Shown here piece after piece: positions 39,668 through 49,274 of a stretch of 64,000 nt of DNA. Source of the stretch: Streptomyces rugosispiralis (lineage in GTDB: Bacteria > Actinomycetota > Actinomycetes > Streptomycetales > Streptomycetaceae). The notes beneath the pieces were generated by a model. The model had not been told where the DNA came from, did no database searches, and was given only the letters and a program-made list of their open reading frames with translations. The position numbers and the translations under genes were made by a program. The stretch is taken from the NCBI RefSeq assembly GCF_024505145.1, contig NZ_JANIAA010000047.1:1-64000 (forward strand), written 5' to 3'. Position 1 is the first letter of the stretch. Each line of letters opens with the position of its first letter.

Positions 39668-40915
39668 ATGTCCCAGGCTCTTGAGGCCCATCAGGCTCTG
39701 TCGGGCATCCGCGTCCTCGACATGACGCATGTGCAGTCCGGTCCCTCCGCCACCCAGCTGCTCGCCTGGCTCGGCGCGGATGTGATCAAGCTGGAGAACG
39801 TCACCGGCGACATCACCCGCAAGCAGTTGCGCGACCTCCCGGACGTGGACTCGCTCTACTTCACGATGCTCAACTGCAACAAGCGGAGCATCACGCTGAA
39901 CACCAAGAGCGAGCGCGGCAAGGAGCTCCTGACCGAGCTGATCCGCCGCAGCGACGTCCTGGTGGAGAACTTCGGTCCGGGCGCGGTGGACCGCATGGGG
40001 TTCTCCTGGGAGCGCATCCAGGAGATCAACCCCCGGCTGGTCTACGCCTCGATCAAGGGGTTCGGCGACGGCCCGTACACCAAGTTCAAGGCGTACGAGG
40101 TGGTCGCGCAGGCCATGGGCGGGTCGATGTCCACGACCGGCTTCGAGGACGGCCCGCCGCTGGCCACCGGCGCCCAGATCGGCGACTCCGGCACCGGGGT
40201 GCACTGTGTGGCGGGCATCCTCGCCGCGCTCTACCAGCGCACCCACACCGGGCGCGGCCAGCGGGTCAATGTGGCGATGCAGCACGCGGTGCTCAATCTG
40301 TGCCGGGTGAAGCTGCGCGACCAGCAGCGGCTGACCCACGGCCCGCTCGCCGAGTACCCGAACGAGGACTTCGGCGACGAGGTGCCGCGCAGTGGCAACG
40401 CCAGTGGCGGCGGCCAGCCCGGCTGGGCGGTCAAATGCGCGCCCGGCGGCCCCAACGACTACGTCTACGTGATCGTGCAGCCGGTCGGCTGGGAGCCGAT
40501 CACCCGCCTCATCGGCCGCCCCGAGCTGGCCGAGGACCCGGAGTGGGCCTCGCCCGAGGCGCGGCTGCCGAAGCTGGCCAAGATGTTCCAGCTGATCGAG
40601 GAGTGGTCCAGCACCCTGCCGAAGTGGCAGGTGCTGGAGCAGCTCACGGCGCACAACATCCCGTGCGGGCCGATCCTGTCCACCAAGGAGATCGTCGAGG
40701 ACGCGTCGCTCGCGGCCAACGAGATGATCGTCGAGGTCGACCACCCCGAGCGTGGCTCCTTCACCACGGTCGGCTCCCCGCTGAAGCTCTCCGACTCCCC
40801 GGTCCGGGTCGAGCGCTCCCCGCTGCTGGGTGAGCACAACGAAGAGGTGTACGTCGGGGAGCTGGGGCTCGGCGACGAGGAAGTGCGGCTGCTCAAGACG
40901 AACGGAGTGATCTGA
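39668..40915 (+). CDS. frc: Formyl-CoA:oxalate CoA-transferase (class III)
   Basis: A 415-residue family III CoA-transferase that moves CoA from formyl-CoA to oxalate, feeding Oxc. Seen: RVLDMTHVQSGPSATQLLAW at the N-terminus, VLVENFGPGAVDRMGFSWER, and the catalytic Asp in TGAQIGDSGTGVHC. The length is typical. Start ATG 39668 with GGGAGGCGCCACC overlapping the oxc end region shows co-transcription; the stop is 2 bp before the next gene. Confidence 0.93.
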   Translation: MSQALEAHQALSGIRVLDMTHVQSGPSATQLLAWLGADVIKLENVTGDITRKQLRDLPDVDSLYFTMLNCNKRSITLNTKSERGKELLTELIRRSDVLVENFGPGAVDRMGFSWERIQEINPRLVYASIKGFGDGPYTKFKAYEVVAQAMGGSMSTTGFEDGPPLATGAQIGDSGTGVHCVAGILAALYQRTHTGRGQRVNVAMQHAVLNLCRVKLRDQQRLTHGPLAEYPNEDFGDEVPRSGNASGGGQPGWAVKCAPGGPNDYVYVIVQPVGWEPITRLIGRPELAEDPEWASPEARLPKLAKMFQLIEEWSSTLPKWQVLEQLTAHNIPCGPILSTKEIVEDASLAANEMIVEVDHPERGSFTTVGSPLKLSDSPVRVERSPLLGEHNEEVYVGELGLGDEEVRLLKTNGVI

Positions 40916-40917
40916 CG

Positions 40918-43053
40918 GTGACGTATGACAACGATGCCGTGCGCGCGGTGCTGGACGCCGCCCGCGCCGAGGGGCGCACGGCGCTGACCGCCCCCGAGGG
41001 GAAGCGGATCACCGACGCGTATGGCATCCCGACCCCGGCCGAGGGGCTGGCGGAGTCCGCCGACGAGGCGGTGGCGCTCGCCGACCGGATCGGCTTCCCC
41101 GTCGTCCTCAAGATCGTGTCCCCGGACATCCTGCACAAGACCGACGCGGGCGGGGTCCGGGTGGGGCTGACCTCCTGCGCCGAGGTGCGGAGCGCGTTCA
41201 CCACGATCGTCGACAACGCCCGTTCGTACGACGCGGACGCCCGGATCCAGGGCGTCCAGGTGCAGCAGATGATCCCGGACGGCGGGCAGGAGGTCATCGT
41301 CGGCGCGGTCACCGACCCCACCTTCGGGAAGGTGGTGGCGTTCGGGCTCGGCGGGGTGCTGGTGGAGGTGCTCAAGGACATCACCTTCCGGCTGGCCCCG
41401 GCGACCGAGGACGAGGCGCTGTCGATGCTGGACGGGATCCGCGCCGCCGAGGTGCTGCGCGGGGTGCGCGGCGGCGAGGCGGTGGACCGCGCGGCGCTCG
41501 CCGATCTGATCGTGCGGGTCTCCCGGCTGGTGGCGGACTTCCCCGAGATCACCGAGGTCGATCTCAACCCGGTGTTCGCCACCGCGAGCGGGGTGCTCGC
41601 CGCCGATGTGCGGCTGCTGATCGGCGACCCGGCCCCGCGGACCCGCCGCCGCTACTCGCGCGAGGAGATCCTGGGCTCGATGCGCCGGCTGATGCAGCCG
41701 CGCTCGGTGGCGGTGGTGGGCGCCTCCAACGAGCAGGGCAAGATCGGCAATTCGGTGATGCGCAACCTCATCGACGGCGGCTTCCCCGGCGAGATCCACC
41801 CGGTGAACCCCAAGGCCGACGACATCCTGGGCCGCAAGGCGTACAAGACCGTCACGGACGTGCCCGGCGAGGTGGATGTGGCGGTCTTCGCGATTCCCGC
41901 GAAGTTCGTGCCCGCCGCGCTGGAGGAGGTCGGCCGCAAGGGCATCCCGAACGCGGTGCTGATCCCGTCCGGCTTCGCCGAGACCGGTGAACACGAGCTC
42001 CAGGACCGGATCGTGGCCATCGCCGAGGAGCACGGGGTGCGGCTGCTGGGGCCCAACATCTACGGCTACTACTCCACCTGGCAGGACCTGTGCGCCACCT
42101 TCTGCACCCCGTACGACGTCAAGGGGCCGGTGGCGCTCACCTCGCAGTCCGGCGGCATCGGGATGGCCATCCTCGGCTTCGCGAGGACGACCAGGACCGG
42201 GGTCTCGGCCATCGTCGGGCTCGGCAACAAGTCGGACCTGGACGAGGACGACCTGCTCACCTGGTTCGGTGAGGACGACCGCACCCAGTGCATCGCGATG
42301 CACCTGGAGGACCTCAAGGACGGCCGGGCCTTCGTGGAGGCGGCACGGGCCACGGTGCCCCGGAAGCCGGTGGTGGTCCTCAAGGCGGGCCGTACGGCGG
42401 CGGGTGCCAAGGCCGCCGGGTCCCACACCGGCGCGCTGGCCGGGGACGACGCGGTCTACGACGACATCCTGCGGCAGGCCGGGGTGATCCGGGCGCCGGG
42501 CCTCAACGAGATGCTGGAGTACGCGCGGGCGCTGCCCGTGCTGCCCGCGCCCCAGGGTGACAACGTCGTCATCATCACCGGCGCCGGGGGCTCCGGGGTG
42601 CTGCTGTCGGACGCGATCGTCGACAACGGACTGTCCCTGATGGAGATCCCGGAGGACCTCGACGCCGCCTTCCGCCGCTTCATCCCGCCGTTCGGCGCGG
42701 CCGGGAACCCGGTGGACATCACCGGCGGCGAACCGCCGTCCACCTACGAGGCGACCATCCGGCTGGGCCTGGCGGATCCGCGGATCCACGCCCTGGTCCT
42801 GGGCTACTGGCACACCATCGTCACCCCGCCGATGGTGTTCGCCGAGCTGACCGCGCGGGTCGTCGAGGAGTTCCGCGCCCGGGGCATCGCCAAACCGGTG
42901 GTGGCCTCGCTCGCGGGCGACACCGAGGTCGAGGAGGCGTGCGCGTACCTCTTCGAGCGCGGGGTGGTGGCCTATCCGTACACCACCGAGAAGCCGGTGG
43001 CCGTCCTGGGCGCCAAGTACCGCTGGGCCAGGTCGGCGGGGTTGCTCACGTAA
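40918..43053 (+). CDS. ADP-forming acyl-CoA synthetase, fused ATP-grasp and CoA-ligase domains
   Basis: A 711-residue NDP-forming acetyl-CoA synthetase-type protein. The ATP-grasp domain comes first (ITDAYGIPTPAEGLAE; PVVLKIVSPDILHKTDAGGV), then the CoA-binding and ligase domains from about residue 240 (MQPRSVAVVGASNEQGKIGN; LTSQSGGIGMAILGF; phospho-His in AGSHTGALAGDD). This beta-alpha order is inverted relative to many archaeal enzymes. The GTG start at 40918 is 2 bp after frc. In the operon it probably interconverts formyl-, oxalyl- or acetyl-CoA with the free acid and ATP. Confidence 0.88.
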   Translation: MTYDNDAVRAVLDAARAEGRTALTAPEGKRITDAYGIPTPAEGLAESADEAVALADRIGFPVVLKIVSPDILHKTDAGGVRVGLTSCAEVRSAFTTIVDNARSYDADARIQGVQVQQMIPDGGQEVIVGAVTDPTFGKVVAFGLGGVLVEVLKDITFRLAPATEDEALSMLDGIRAAEVLRGVRGGEAVDRAALADLIVRVSRLVADFPEITEVDLNPVFATASGVLAADVRLLIGDPAPRTRRRYSREEILGSMRRLMQPRSVAVVGASNEQGKIGNSVMRNLIDGGFPGEIHPVNPKADDILGRKAYKTVTDVPGEVDVAVFAIPAKFVPAALEEVGRKGIPNAVLIPSGFAETGEHELQDRIVAIAEEHGVRLLGPNIYGYYSTWQDLCATFCTPYDVKGPVALTSQSGGIGMAILGFARTTRTGVSAIVGLGNKSDLDEDDLLTWFGEDDRTQCIAMHLEDLKDGRAFVEAARATVPRKPVVVLKAGRTAAGAKAAGSHTGALAGDDAVYDDILRQAGVIRAPGLNEMLEYARALPVLPAPQGDNVVIITGAGGSGVLLSDAIVDNGLSLMEIPEDLDAAFRRFIPPFGAAGNPVDITGGEPPSTYEATIRLGLADPRIHALVLGYWHTIVTPPMVFAELTARVVEEFRARGIAKPVVASLAGDTEVEEACAYLFERGVVAYPYTTEKPVAVLGAKYRWARSAGLLT

Positions 43054-43314
43054 GCGCTCCGCTGGAGGTGCACCACTGGAAGTGCCCCGACCTGTCGTCG
43101 ATCGTCTGCGGCGCCGTCGTGGCTGGTCGCGCCGCGTGGCGGAGCCGCATATCGACACGGCCCCGCGCCCCTTTGGGGCGCCACCGGACCGCGGCCGACT
43201 TCTACCGGACCGTGGCCTACTTCCACCGATTCGCTTAGCCAACCGCGTTTCCCGGAGCACGAAGAGTTTGGACAGGGGGCGCTGGCCGGGTTCCTTCGAA
43301 GCCAAGGGGACGAC

Positions 43315-44706
43315 ATGAGCACAGCAGAACGGCCGGAAGGGGTTCTCCCCTTCCGTGAAGTGCGGGACAGCAAGGGACGTACGTATCGCATCGGCGAGAC
43401 CGACCGCGACATCCTGGGCCACAGCCGGAAACTGATGGTCTATCTGCCGTGGATCGCGATGATGGCCATCAGCGTGTCCGAGTACGCGTACGGCTCGGCG
43501 GAGGACACGCTCTCGGACGCGCACGGCTGGACCCAGAGCAATACCTTCTGGATCCTGAGCGTCTGGGTGTTCTTCCAGGCGGGCATCGCCTTCCCGGCGG
43601 GATGGCTGCGGGAGAAGGGGATCCTGACCGCCCGCAAGGCGATGTTCCTGGGCGCGGGGCTGTGTCTGATCGGCTTCCTGGCCCTCTCCCACCTCGACAA
43701 CGTCTTCGCGGCGATCGTCGGCTTCGGTGTCATCGGCGGGCTCGGCTCCGGGTTCGTCTACGCCACCTGCATCAACATGGTGGGCAAGTGGTTCCCGGAG
43801 CGGCGCGGGGCGAAGACGGGGTTCGTCAACGGAGGGTTCGCCTACGGCGCGCTGCCGTTCATCTTCATCTTCAACTACTGGTTCGACACCGGGAACTTCG
43901 ACGAGGTCCTGGACCTCATCGGGGTCTATGTGCTGATCATCGTGGCGGTCTGCGCCTGGTTCTTCAAGGACCCGCCGAAGAACTGGTGGCCCGCCGACAT
44001 CGACCCGCTGAACTACGCGGGCAACGCCAAGGGCGCGGCGAGCCTGGCGAAGAACCCGCCGGCGGTGCGGCAGTACACGCCCAAGGAGGCCATCAAGACC
44101 GGGATGCTGCCGCTGATGTGGTTCTCCCTGGTGCTCACCGCGGGAGTGTCCATATTCGGCATCTCCTTCCAGGTCGACTACGCCAAGGAGGTGGGCTTCG
44201 GCCCGCTGGTGGCGGCCTCGTCCATGGGCATCATGTCCGTCATCAACGGTGTCGGACGTGGTGTGGTCGGCTGGCTCTCGGACCTGTGGGGGCGGAAGAC
44301 GACGCTGGTCTTCGTCATCGTGGTGCTGGGCCTCGCCCAGTTCGGGGTGATCTGGGCCGGCAACATCCACAACGAGGTGCTGTTCCTCTTCTTCGCCTTC
44401 CTCTCCGGGTTCGGCGGCGGCGCCTTCTACCCGATGTTCGCGGCGCTGACCCCGGACTACTTCGGGGAGAACTACAACGCCACCAACTACGGCCTGGTGT
44501 ACAGCGGAAAGCTGATCAGCGGGCTGTTCGGCGGCGGCCTCGGCTCGATGGTGGTCGACTCCTGGGGCTACGACGGCGCGTACGCGCTCGCCGGAGGCCT
44601 CTCCATGGTGGCCGCCGCGGTGGCCCTGCTGCTGCGGCAGCCAGGACGGCCGCGGGTCCGGGGCATCGCCCCGAACCCGCAGCCGATCAGCCGCGAGGCC
44701 GTCTAG
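43315..44706 (+). CDS. OFA-family MFS transporter (oxalate/formate antiporter-like)
   Basis: A 463-residue transporter with 12 helices. It has an N-terminal soluble segment of about 40 residues, an OFA-typical first periplasmic region (EYAYGSAEDTLSDAHGWTQS) and GWLREKGILTARKAMFLGAG. The GVGRGVVGWLSDLWGRK motif follows helix 8. By context it imports oxalate, possibly in exchange for formate, for Frc/Oxc. Start ATG 43315 has AAGGGGACGAC upstream. It is separated by 261 bp from the synthetase gene, so it may have its own promoter. Confidence 0.9.
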   Translation: MSTAERPEGVLPFREVRDSKGRTYRIGETDRDILGHSRKLMVYLPWIAMMAISVSEYAYGSAEDTLSDAHGWTQSNTFWILSVWVFFQAGIAFPAGWLREKGILTARKAMFLGAGLCLIGFLALSHLDNVFAAIVGFGVIGGLGSGFVYATCINMVGKWFPERRGAKTGFVNGGFAYGALPFIFIFNYWFDTGNFDEVLDLIGVYVLIIVAVCAWFFKDPPKNWWPADIDPLNYAGNAKGAASLAKNPPAVRQYTPKEAIKTGMLPLMWFSLVLTAGVSIFGISFQVDYAKEVGFGPLVAASSMGIMSVINGVGRGVVGWLSDLWGRKTTLVFVIVVLGLAQFGVIWAGNIHNEVLFLFFAFLSGFGGGAFYPMFAALTPDYFGENYNATNYGLVYSGKLISGLFGGGLGSMVVDSWGYDGAYALAGGLSMVAAAVALLLRQPGRPRVRGIAPNPQPISREAV

Positions 44707-44730
44707 CTCGCGCCGTGCGGGGACCCTCGC

Positions 44731-45777
44731 TCAGCCCCGTCCGCCGCAGCGCAACGACCGCAGATAGCGGGCGGAGCGGCGGGCGGTGGTGAGCGAATCG
44801 GCGGGCTGGTCGTGCTCCACCATCCAGTGGTGGTCACGCCGCCCGCCATGGGTCTTGCCCACCGCGCTCAGGAAGCGGCGGTAGTCCATGTCACCGTCTC
44901 CGACGTCCACCATCCGGTAGCCGTCGGGGACGGTTTCGTCGTGCTCCCCGTCCTTGACGTGGAAGAGCGGATAGCGGTGCGGGGCCCGCAGGACGTAGTT
45001 CAGCGGCTCGAAGGGCGCCGGGGAGCCGTCGGCCTTCTTGCCGAAGCGGTACTGGGCCACATACGCCCAGTAGATGTCCATCTCCAGATGGACCAACTCG
45101 GGGTCGGTCTCGGCGAGCAGCACGTCGTAGAGGCGGACGTTCGGCCGGTCGGTGGCGAAGGAGAACTCCTCGGCGTGGTTGTGCTGGTAGAACTTCATCC
45201 CGCGCGCCTTGGCCGCGGCGCCGTAGGTGTTGAACTCCTCAGCGCAGCGCTTCCAGCCGTCCACCGTGGAGCCGTAGCGCCAGGGCCCGGAGGCGGTGCC
45301 CACATGCGGCAGGCCGAGCGCCTGGGCGTCGTCGAGCACCTGGGTGAGGTTGGTGGCGAAGGTGTACGCCTTCGGGTCGTCGGAGTAGTAGCCGACGTGG
45401 CTGCCGATACCGCGCAGCCCGTTGTCCCGCATCAGCCGCTTGAGCTGCTTGAGGGTGAGGTCGCCGGTGCCCTGGGTGTAGCCGGCGAACTCCACCTGGT
45501 CGTAGCCGTACCGGGCCAGTTCCTCGAAGACCCGGCCGAAGCCGATGGACTGCACCTGGTCGCGGAGGGTGTAGAGCTGGATGCCGAGGTGGCCGCGGGG
45601 CACCAGCGGGCCGCCCCGGCCGTTCTGGGCCGACGCGGCGGTGGCGGTGCCGGTCTGGGCGGCCGTGGCGGTGCCGGTGCCGAGCAGACCGGCGGCCGTG
45701 GCGCCCGCGGCGACGCCGAGGAATCTGCGGCGGCGGAGGGTATCGGCGAGTTCGGGGTTGTCCTGGGCCCTCTTCAC
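44731..45777 (-). CDS. Tat-exported sugar-phosphate isomerase/epimerase (TIM-barrel)
   Basis: A 348-residue xylose-isomerase-like TIM-barrel protein with a Tat signal (LRRRRFLGVAAGATAAGLLG, then Ala-rich). Motifs are LGIQLYTLRDQVQSIGFGRV, FYQHNHAEEF, LVHLEMDIYWAYVAQ and LFHVKDGEHDETV, giving His/Glu/Asp metal ligands. GTG 45777 follows GGAGACACCCC and overlaps the upstream stop as GTGA, so this is the last gene of the ebo-like operon. Extracytoplasmic members of this fold are linked to 3-keto-glycoside cleavage; substrate unproven. Confidence 0.85.
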   Translation of the reverse strand: MKRAQDNPELADTLRRRRFLGVAAGATAAGLLGTGTATAAQTGTATAASAQNGRGGPLVPRGHLGIQLYTLRDQVQSIGFGRVFEELARYGYDQVEFAGYTQGTGDLTLKQLKRLMRDNGLRGIGSHVGYYSDDPKAYTFATNLTQVLDDAQALGLPHVGTASGPWRYGSTVDGWKRCAEEFNTYGAAAKARGMKFYQHNHAEEFSFATDRPNVRLYDVLLAETDPELVHLEMDIYWAYVAQYRFGKKADGSPAPFEPLNYVLRAPHRYPLFHVKDGEHDETVPDGYRMVDVGDGDMDYRRFLSAVGKTHGGRRDHHWMVEHDQPADSLTTARRSARYLRSLRCGGRG

Positions 45778-47204
45778 GGGGTGTCTCCTTCGGTTGCGTT
45801 CGTCAGGCCGGCGAGGCGGAGGAGCAGGTTCTTGACGTCGGTGGCGGCCACTTCGCCGCGCACCGCGCCGGGCTGGGAGCAGAGGAGGACGGGGCCGTCC
45901 TCCTCGCGGTCCGGGAGGCGGCCGTGGCTGCCGCGCACCGGGATCGGATCGAGCGGGACGACGGCCATGCGGTAGCGCATCCCGGTCTTCTTGCGGGCCA
46001 GCGCGGTGGCGGCCCGCACCCGCACATAGGGGTCCTTGGGGTCCATGAACAGCTCGGCCGGGTCGTAGCCGGGCTTGCGGTGGATCTCCACCAGCTGGGC
46101 GAAGTCGGGGGCGCGGGCGTCGTCGAGCCAGTAGTAGTACGTGAACCAGGCGTCCGGCGCGGCCACCGCGACCAGCTCCCCGGAGCGCGGATGGTCCAGG
46201 CCGTGGGCCTTCTTGCCCTCGTCGTCGAGGAGTTCGGCGATCCCGGGCAGTCCGGCCAGGGCGGCGCGGGCGGCGTCCAGGTCCTCCGCGCGCCGCACAT
46301 ACACATGGGCGAGCTGGTGGTCGGCGACCGCGAAGGCGCGGGAGGCGCCTGGGTCCAGATACTCCATGCCGTCCTGGGTGTGCACCTCGAGCAGTCCGGC
46401 GCGGCGCAGCGCCCGGTTGATGTCCACCGGCCGGGAGACCCGGGTGATGCCGTACTCGGACAGCGCCACGACGGTGCGGCCGCGGGCGGTGGCGTCGTCG
46501 AGCAGCGGGCCGAGGGCGGTGTCGAGTTCGGCGGCGGCGGCGTGGGAGCGGGGGTCGTCGGGGCCGTACCGCTGGAGGTCGTAGTCCAGGTGCGGAAGGT
46601 AGGTCAGCACCAGATCGGTGGGGCTGGTGCGCAGGATGTGGCGGGTGGCGTCGATGATCCACTGCGAGGAGACCAGATCGGCGCCCGGCCCCCAGAAGTG
46701 GAAGAGGGGGAAGGTGCCGAGCTTCGCGGTGAGTTCATCGTGCAGCGCGGGGGGCCGGGTGTAGCAGTCCGGCTCCTTGCGTCCGTCGGCGTAGTAGACG
46801 GGGCGCGGGGTGACGGTGATGTCGGTGTCCGAGCCCATCGCGTACCACCAGCAGATGTTGGCCACGGTGTAGCCCGGGTGGGCGCGGCGGGCGGCGTCCC
46901 ACAGCTTGTCGCCGCCTACCAGGCCGTTGTGCTGCCGCCACAGCAGCACCTCGCCCATCTCGCGGAAGTACCAGCCGTTGCCGACGATGCCGTGCTCGGC
47001 GGGGGTGGTGCCGGTGAGGAACGTCGACTGGGCGGCGCAGGTGACGGCGGGCAGCACGGTGCCCAGCGCGGCGCGCGAGCCGGACCGGCCGAGCGCCCTG
47101 AGCCGGGGCATATGGTCCAGCAGCCGGGGGGTGAGCCCGACGACGTCGAGGACGAGGAGCGGGGTCGGGCCGGTGCTGTCGCCCCGGTGGCTCGGGTCGC
47201 TCAT
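45774..47204 (-). CDS. eboF: Alkaline phosphatase/nucleotide pyrophosphatase superfamily protein (EboF-like)
   Basis: A 476-residue phosphodiesterase-fold protein. The N-terminal metal/nucleophile region reads LLVLDVVGLTPRLL and GTVLPAVTCAAQSTFLTGTT (Thr nucleophile candidate) then EHGIVGNGWYF. Further metal motifs are LPHLDYDLQRYGPDD and ADHQLAHVYV. No signal peptide is seen. The ATG at 47204 overlaps the EboE stop (ATGA), with AAGGAG upstream. Known: a member of this superfamily is the final gene of ebo clusters. It probably hydrolyses a phosphodiester of the unknown ebo metabolite. Confidence 0.82.
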   Translation of the reverse strand: MSDPSHRGDSTGPTPLLVLDVVGLTPRLLDHMPRLRALGRSGSRAALGTVLPAVTCAAQSTFLTGTTPAEHGIVGNGWYFREMGEVLLWRQHNGLVGGDKLWDAARRAHPGYTVANICWWYAMGSDTDITVTPRPVYYADGRKEPDCYTRPPALHDELTAKLGTFPLFHFWGPGADLVSSQWIIDATRHILRTSPTDLVLTYLPHLDYDLQRYGPDDPRSHAAAAELDTALGPLLDDATARGRTVVALSEYGITRVSRPVDINRALRRAGLLEVHTQDGMEYLDPGASRAFAVADHQLAHVYVRRAEDLDAARAALAGLPGIAELLDDEGKKAHGLDHPRSGELVAVAAPDAWFTYYYWLDDARAPDFAQLVEIHRKPGYDPAELFMDPKDPYVRVRAATALARKKTGMRYRMAVVPLDPIPVRGSHGRLPDREEDGPVLLCSQPGAVRGEVAATDVKNLLLRLAGLTNATEGDTP

Positions 47205-48379
47205 GGCAGCTCCTTGAGGCCGAGGTCGGTCAGCAGGTCGCGGGCGAGGGCGAGTTCGGCGGCGATGCCGTCGGCGAGCCGGTCGCGGGTGCGCGGGCGC
47301 AGCTCGGGCGGGAGCGCCTGCCAGGTGTAGGTCTCCACTTCGAGGTGGCGGGTCAGCGGGGCGGGCCCGCCGACGAGCCGGGCCAGGGCGTCGGCGAGCA
47401 CCGGGAGGGTGGAGGTCAGCGGGGGCTCCGGCGGGGCGTGCAGCGGCACATGGAAGTGGGAGCGCCAGGGCGCGGTGTCCGCAAGACCGCCGCCGAGCGC
47501 CTGGTCGAGGTCGTCGGTGCCGGTGACGCCGCCCTCGGGGGCCCGGGTGCGGGTCTGGTGGAGGAAGCGGGGCTCGGCGAAGGCCGCCAGGGCTTCCCGT
47601 ACGGCGGGCCGCCCCGGGTCCTCGGCGTGCAGCGCGGCGGACAGCTGCGCCTTGACGACCGGGACCCCGGCGGCGGTGAGCGCGTCTGTGGCCGTGTGCG
47701 GATCCTCGAACTGCGTCGCCAGATGGCAGGTGTCCAGGCAGACGCCGATGCGGTCCAGGGGCGGGCCGCCGGGCGCGGTGAGCGCCTCGATGGCCTGCGC
47801 GGTCGTCTCCACCGTGCAGCCGGGCTCGGGCTCCAGGCCGATGCGGACGGAGCGGCCGGTGAGCTCCTGGATGGCGTCGAGCCGCTGGGCGAGGGTGGTC
47901 AGGTGGCGGCGGGCGGCGCGGGCGGCGTCGGCGTCGAAGGGGGCGCGCCAGGCGAGCGGCAGGGTGGAGACGGAGCCGTCGGTGATGTCGTCCGGGAGCA
48001 GCGCGGCCAGCAGCCGGGCCAGATGGGTGGTGTGCTCAAGACGCTCCGGGTCGGTCCAGTCGGGCTTGTAGACGCGGTACTTGACCTCCTGGGCGCCGAA
48101 CCCCTCGTAAGGAAAGCCGTTGAGGGTGACCACCTCGAGGCCGCGGGTGTCCAGCGCGGTGCGCAGCCTGCGCAGTTCGCCGGGGTCGGCGCTCAGGGTG
48201 CGGGCGGCGTCGCGGGCCAGCCACAGGCCGATGCCGAGCCGGTCGCGGCCCAGGCGGCGGCGGACGGGTTCGCAGTGCAGCCGGAGCTGGTCCACGACGC
48301 CGTCGAGGTCTTCGGCGGGGTGGACGTTGGTGCAGTAGGCGAGGTGGACGGTGGAGCCGTCGGGGTGGCGGAAGCGCAT
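47201..48379 (-). CDS. eboE: EboE metabolite-traffic protein (xylose-isomerase-like TIM barrel)
   Basis: A 392-residue TIM-barrel protein with the EboE signature start HLAYCTNVHPAEDLDGVVDQ, then LEVVTLNGFPYEGFGAQEVK and YRVYKPDW. It continues with RIGLEPEPGCTVETTAQAIE, GVCLDTCHLATQFE and FHVPLHAPP. EboE occurs only in ebo clusters of cyanobacteria and other bacteria, where the cluster is needed for movement or processing of a prenylated metabolite precursor. Start ATG 48379 follows GAGGAGG. Confidence 0.88.
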   Translation of the reverse strand: MRFRHPDGSTVHLAYCTNVHPAEDLDGVVDQLRLHCEPVRRRLGRDRLGIGLWLARDAARTLSADPGELRRLRTALDTRGLEVVTLNGFPYEGFGAQEVKYRVYKPDWTDPERLEHTTHLARLLAALLPDDITDGSVSTLPLAWRAPFDADAARAARRHLTTLAQRLDAIQELTGRSVRIGLEPEPGCTVETTAQAIEALTAPGGPPLDRIGVCLDTCHLATQFEDPHTATDALTAAGVPVVKAQLSAALHAEDPGRPAVREALAAFAEPRFLHQTRTRAPEGGVTGTDDLDQALGGGLADTAPWRSHFHVPLHAPPEPPLTSTLPVLADALARLVGGPAPLTRHLEVETYTWQALPPELRPRTRDRLADGIAAELALARDLLTDLGLKELP

Positions 48380-48389
48380 GGGGTCCTCC

Positions 48390-49274
48390 TCACCGTTCCG
48401 TCGGCGTGGCGGCCGGGGCGCCGCCGCGCAGGATGGAGTTGCCCTCGTGGGTGGCGGTGGCCTCGGTGTCCTCGACGTCGAGGTCCAGGTCCAGGCGGCC
48501 GCTGAGCCCGTAGAACGCGACCGGGTTGCGCCACAGCACGAGGTCGACGTCGTCCTCGGTGAAGCCCTCGGCGAGCATCAGGTCGCCGACCCCGCGGGTC
48601 TTGAGCGGGTCGCTCCGCCCCCAGTCGGCAGCGGAGTTGACCAGCACCTTCTCGGGCCCGTACGCGCGCAGGATCGCGACCATCCGCTCCTCGTCCATCT
48701 TGGTGTCGGGATAGACGGAGAAGCCCAGCCAGCAGCCGCCGTCCTTGGCCTCCTTGACGGTGGTCTCGTTGAGGTGGTCGATCAGAACGCGGTCCGCGGG
48801 CAGCGCGGACTCCCCGACGACGTCGAGGGTGCGGCGCAGCCCGGCCAGCTTGTCGCGGTGCGGGGTGTGGACGAGGGCGGGCAGCCCGTGGTCGGCGGCG
48901 AGCTGCAACTGGGCGGCGAGTGCGGTGTCCTCGGCGGGGGTCATCGAGTCGTAGCCGATCTCGCCCACGGCCACGACGCCGTCCTTGACGAGATAGCGCG
49001 GCAGCTCGTCCAGGACGGGGGTGCAGCGCGGGTCGTTGGCCTCCTTGGGGTTGAGCGCGAGGGTGCAGTGGTGGGCGATCCCGTGCTGGGCGGCCCGGAA
49101 CGGCTCCCAGCCGAGGAGGGAGTCGAAGTAGTCGTAGAAGCTGGCGGGCGAGGTGCGGGGCTGCCCGAGCCAGAAGGACGGCTCGACGAGGGCGCGCACC
49201 CCCGCGGCGTACATGGCCTCGTAGTCGTCGGTGGTGCGGGAGGTCATATGGATATGGGGATCGAAGATGCGCAT
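48390..49274 (-). CDS. eboB: TatD-family metal-dependent hydrolase (EboB-like)
   Basis: A 294-residue amidohydrolase-fold protein: metal-binding FDPHIHMTSR, Glu in VAVGEIGYDS, His in LPALVHTPHRDK, VLIDHLNETTV, and Asp in NSAADWGRSDPL. Typical TatD ligands are thus present. Its ATG shares one base with the EboA stop (TGATG), and GAGGAG lies upstream. The EboB position and type agree with other ebo clusters; the substrate is unknown. Confidence 0.87.
   Translation of the reverse strand: MRIFDPHIHMTSRTTDDYEAMYAAGVRALVEPSFWLGQPRTSPASFYDYFDSLLGWEPFRAAQHGIAHHCTLALNPKEANDPRCTPVLDELPRYLVKDGVVAVGEIGYDSMTPAEDTALAAQLQLAADHGLPALVHTPHRDKLAGLRRTLDVVGESALPADRVLIDHLNETTVKEAKDGGCWLGFSVYPDTKMDEERMVAILRAYGPEKVLVNSAADWGRSDPLKTRGVGDLMLAEGFTEDDVDLVLWRNPVAFYGLSGRLDLDLDVEDTEATATHEGNSILRGGAPAATPTER

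Noticed and set aside
38939..40837. A 632-codon minus-strand frame over oxc and frc
   Set aside because: Antisense shadow without recognisable domains.
40465..44370. A 1301-codon minus-strand frame opposite frc, the acyl-CoA synthetase and the transporter
   Set aside because: Antisense shadow: no domain, His/Arg/Pro/Gly-rich; the plus-strand genes are clear.
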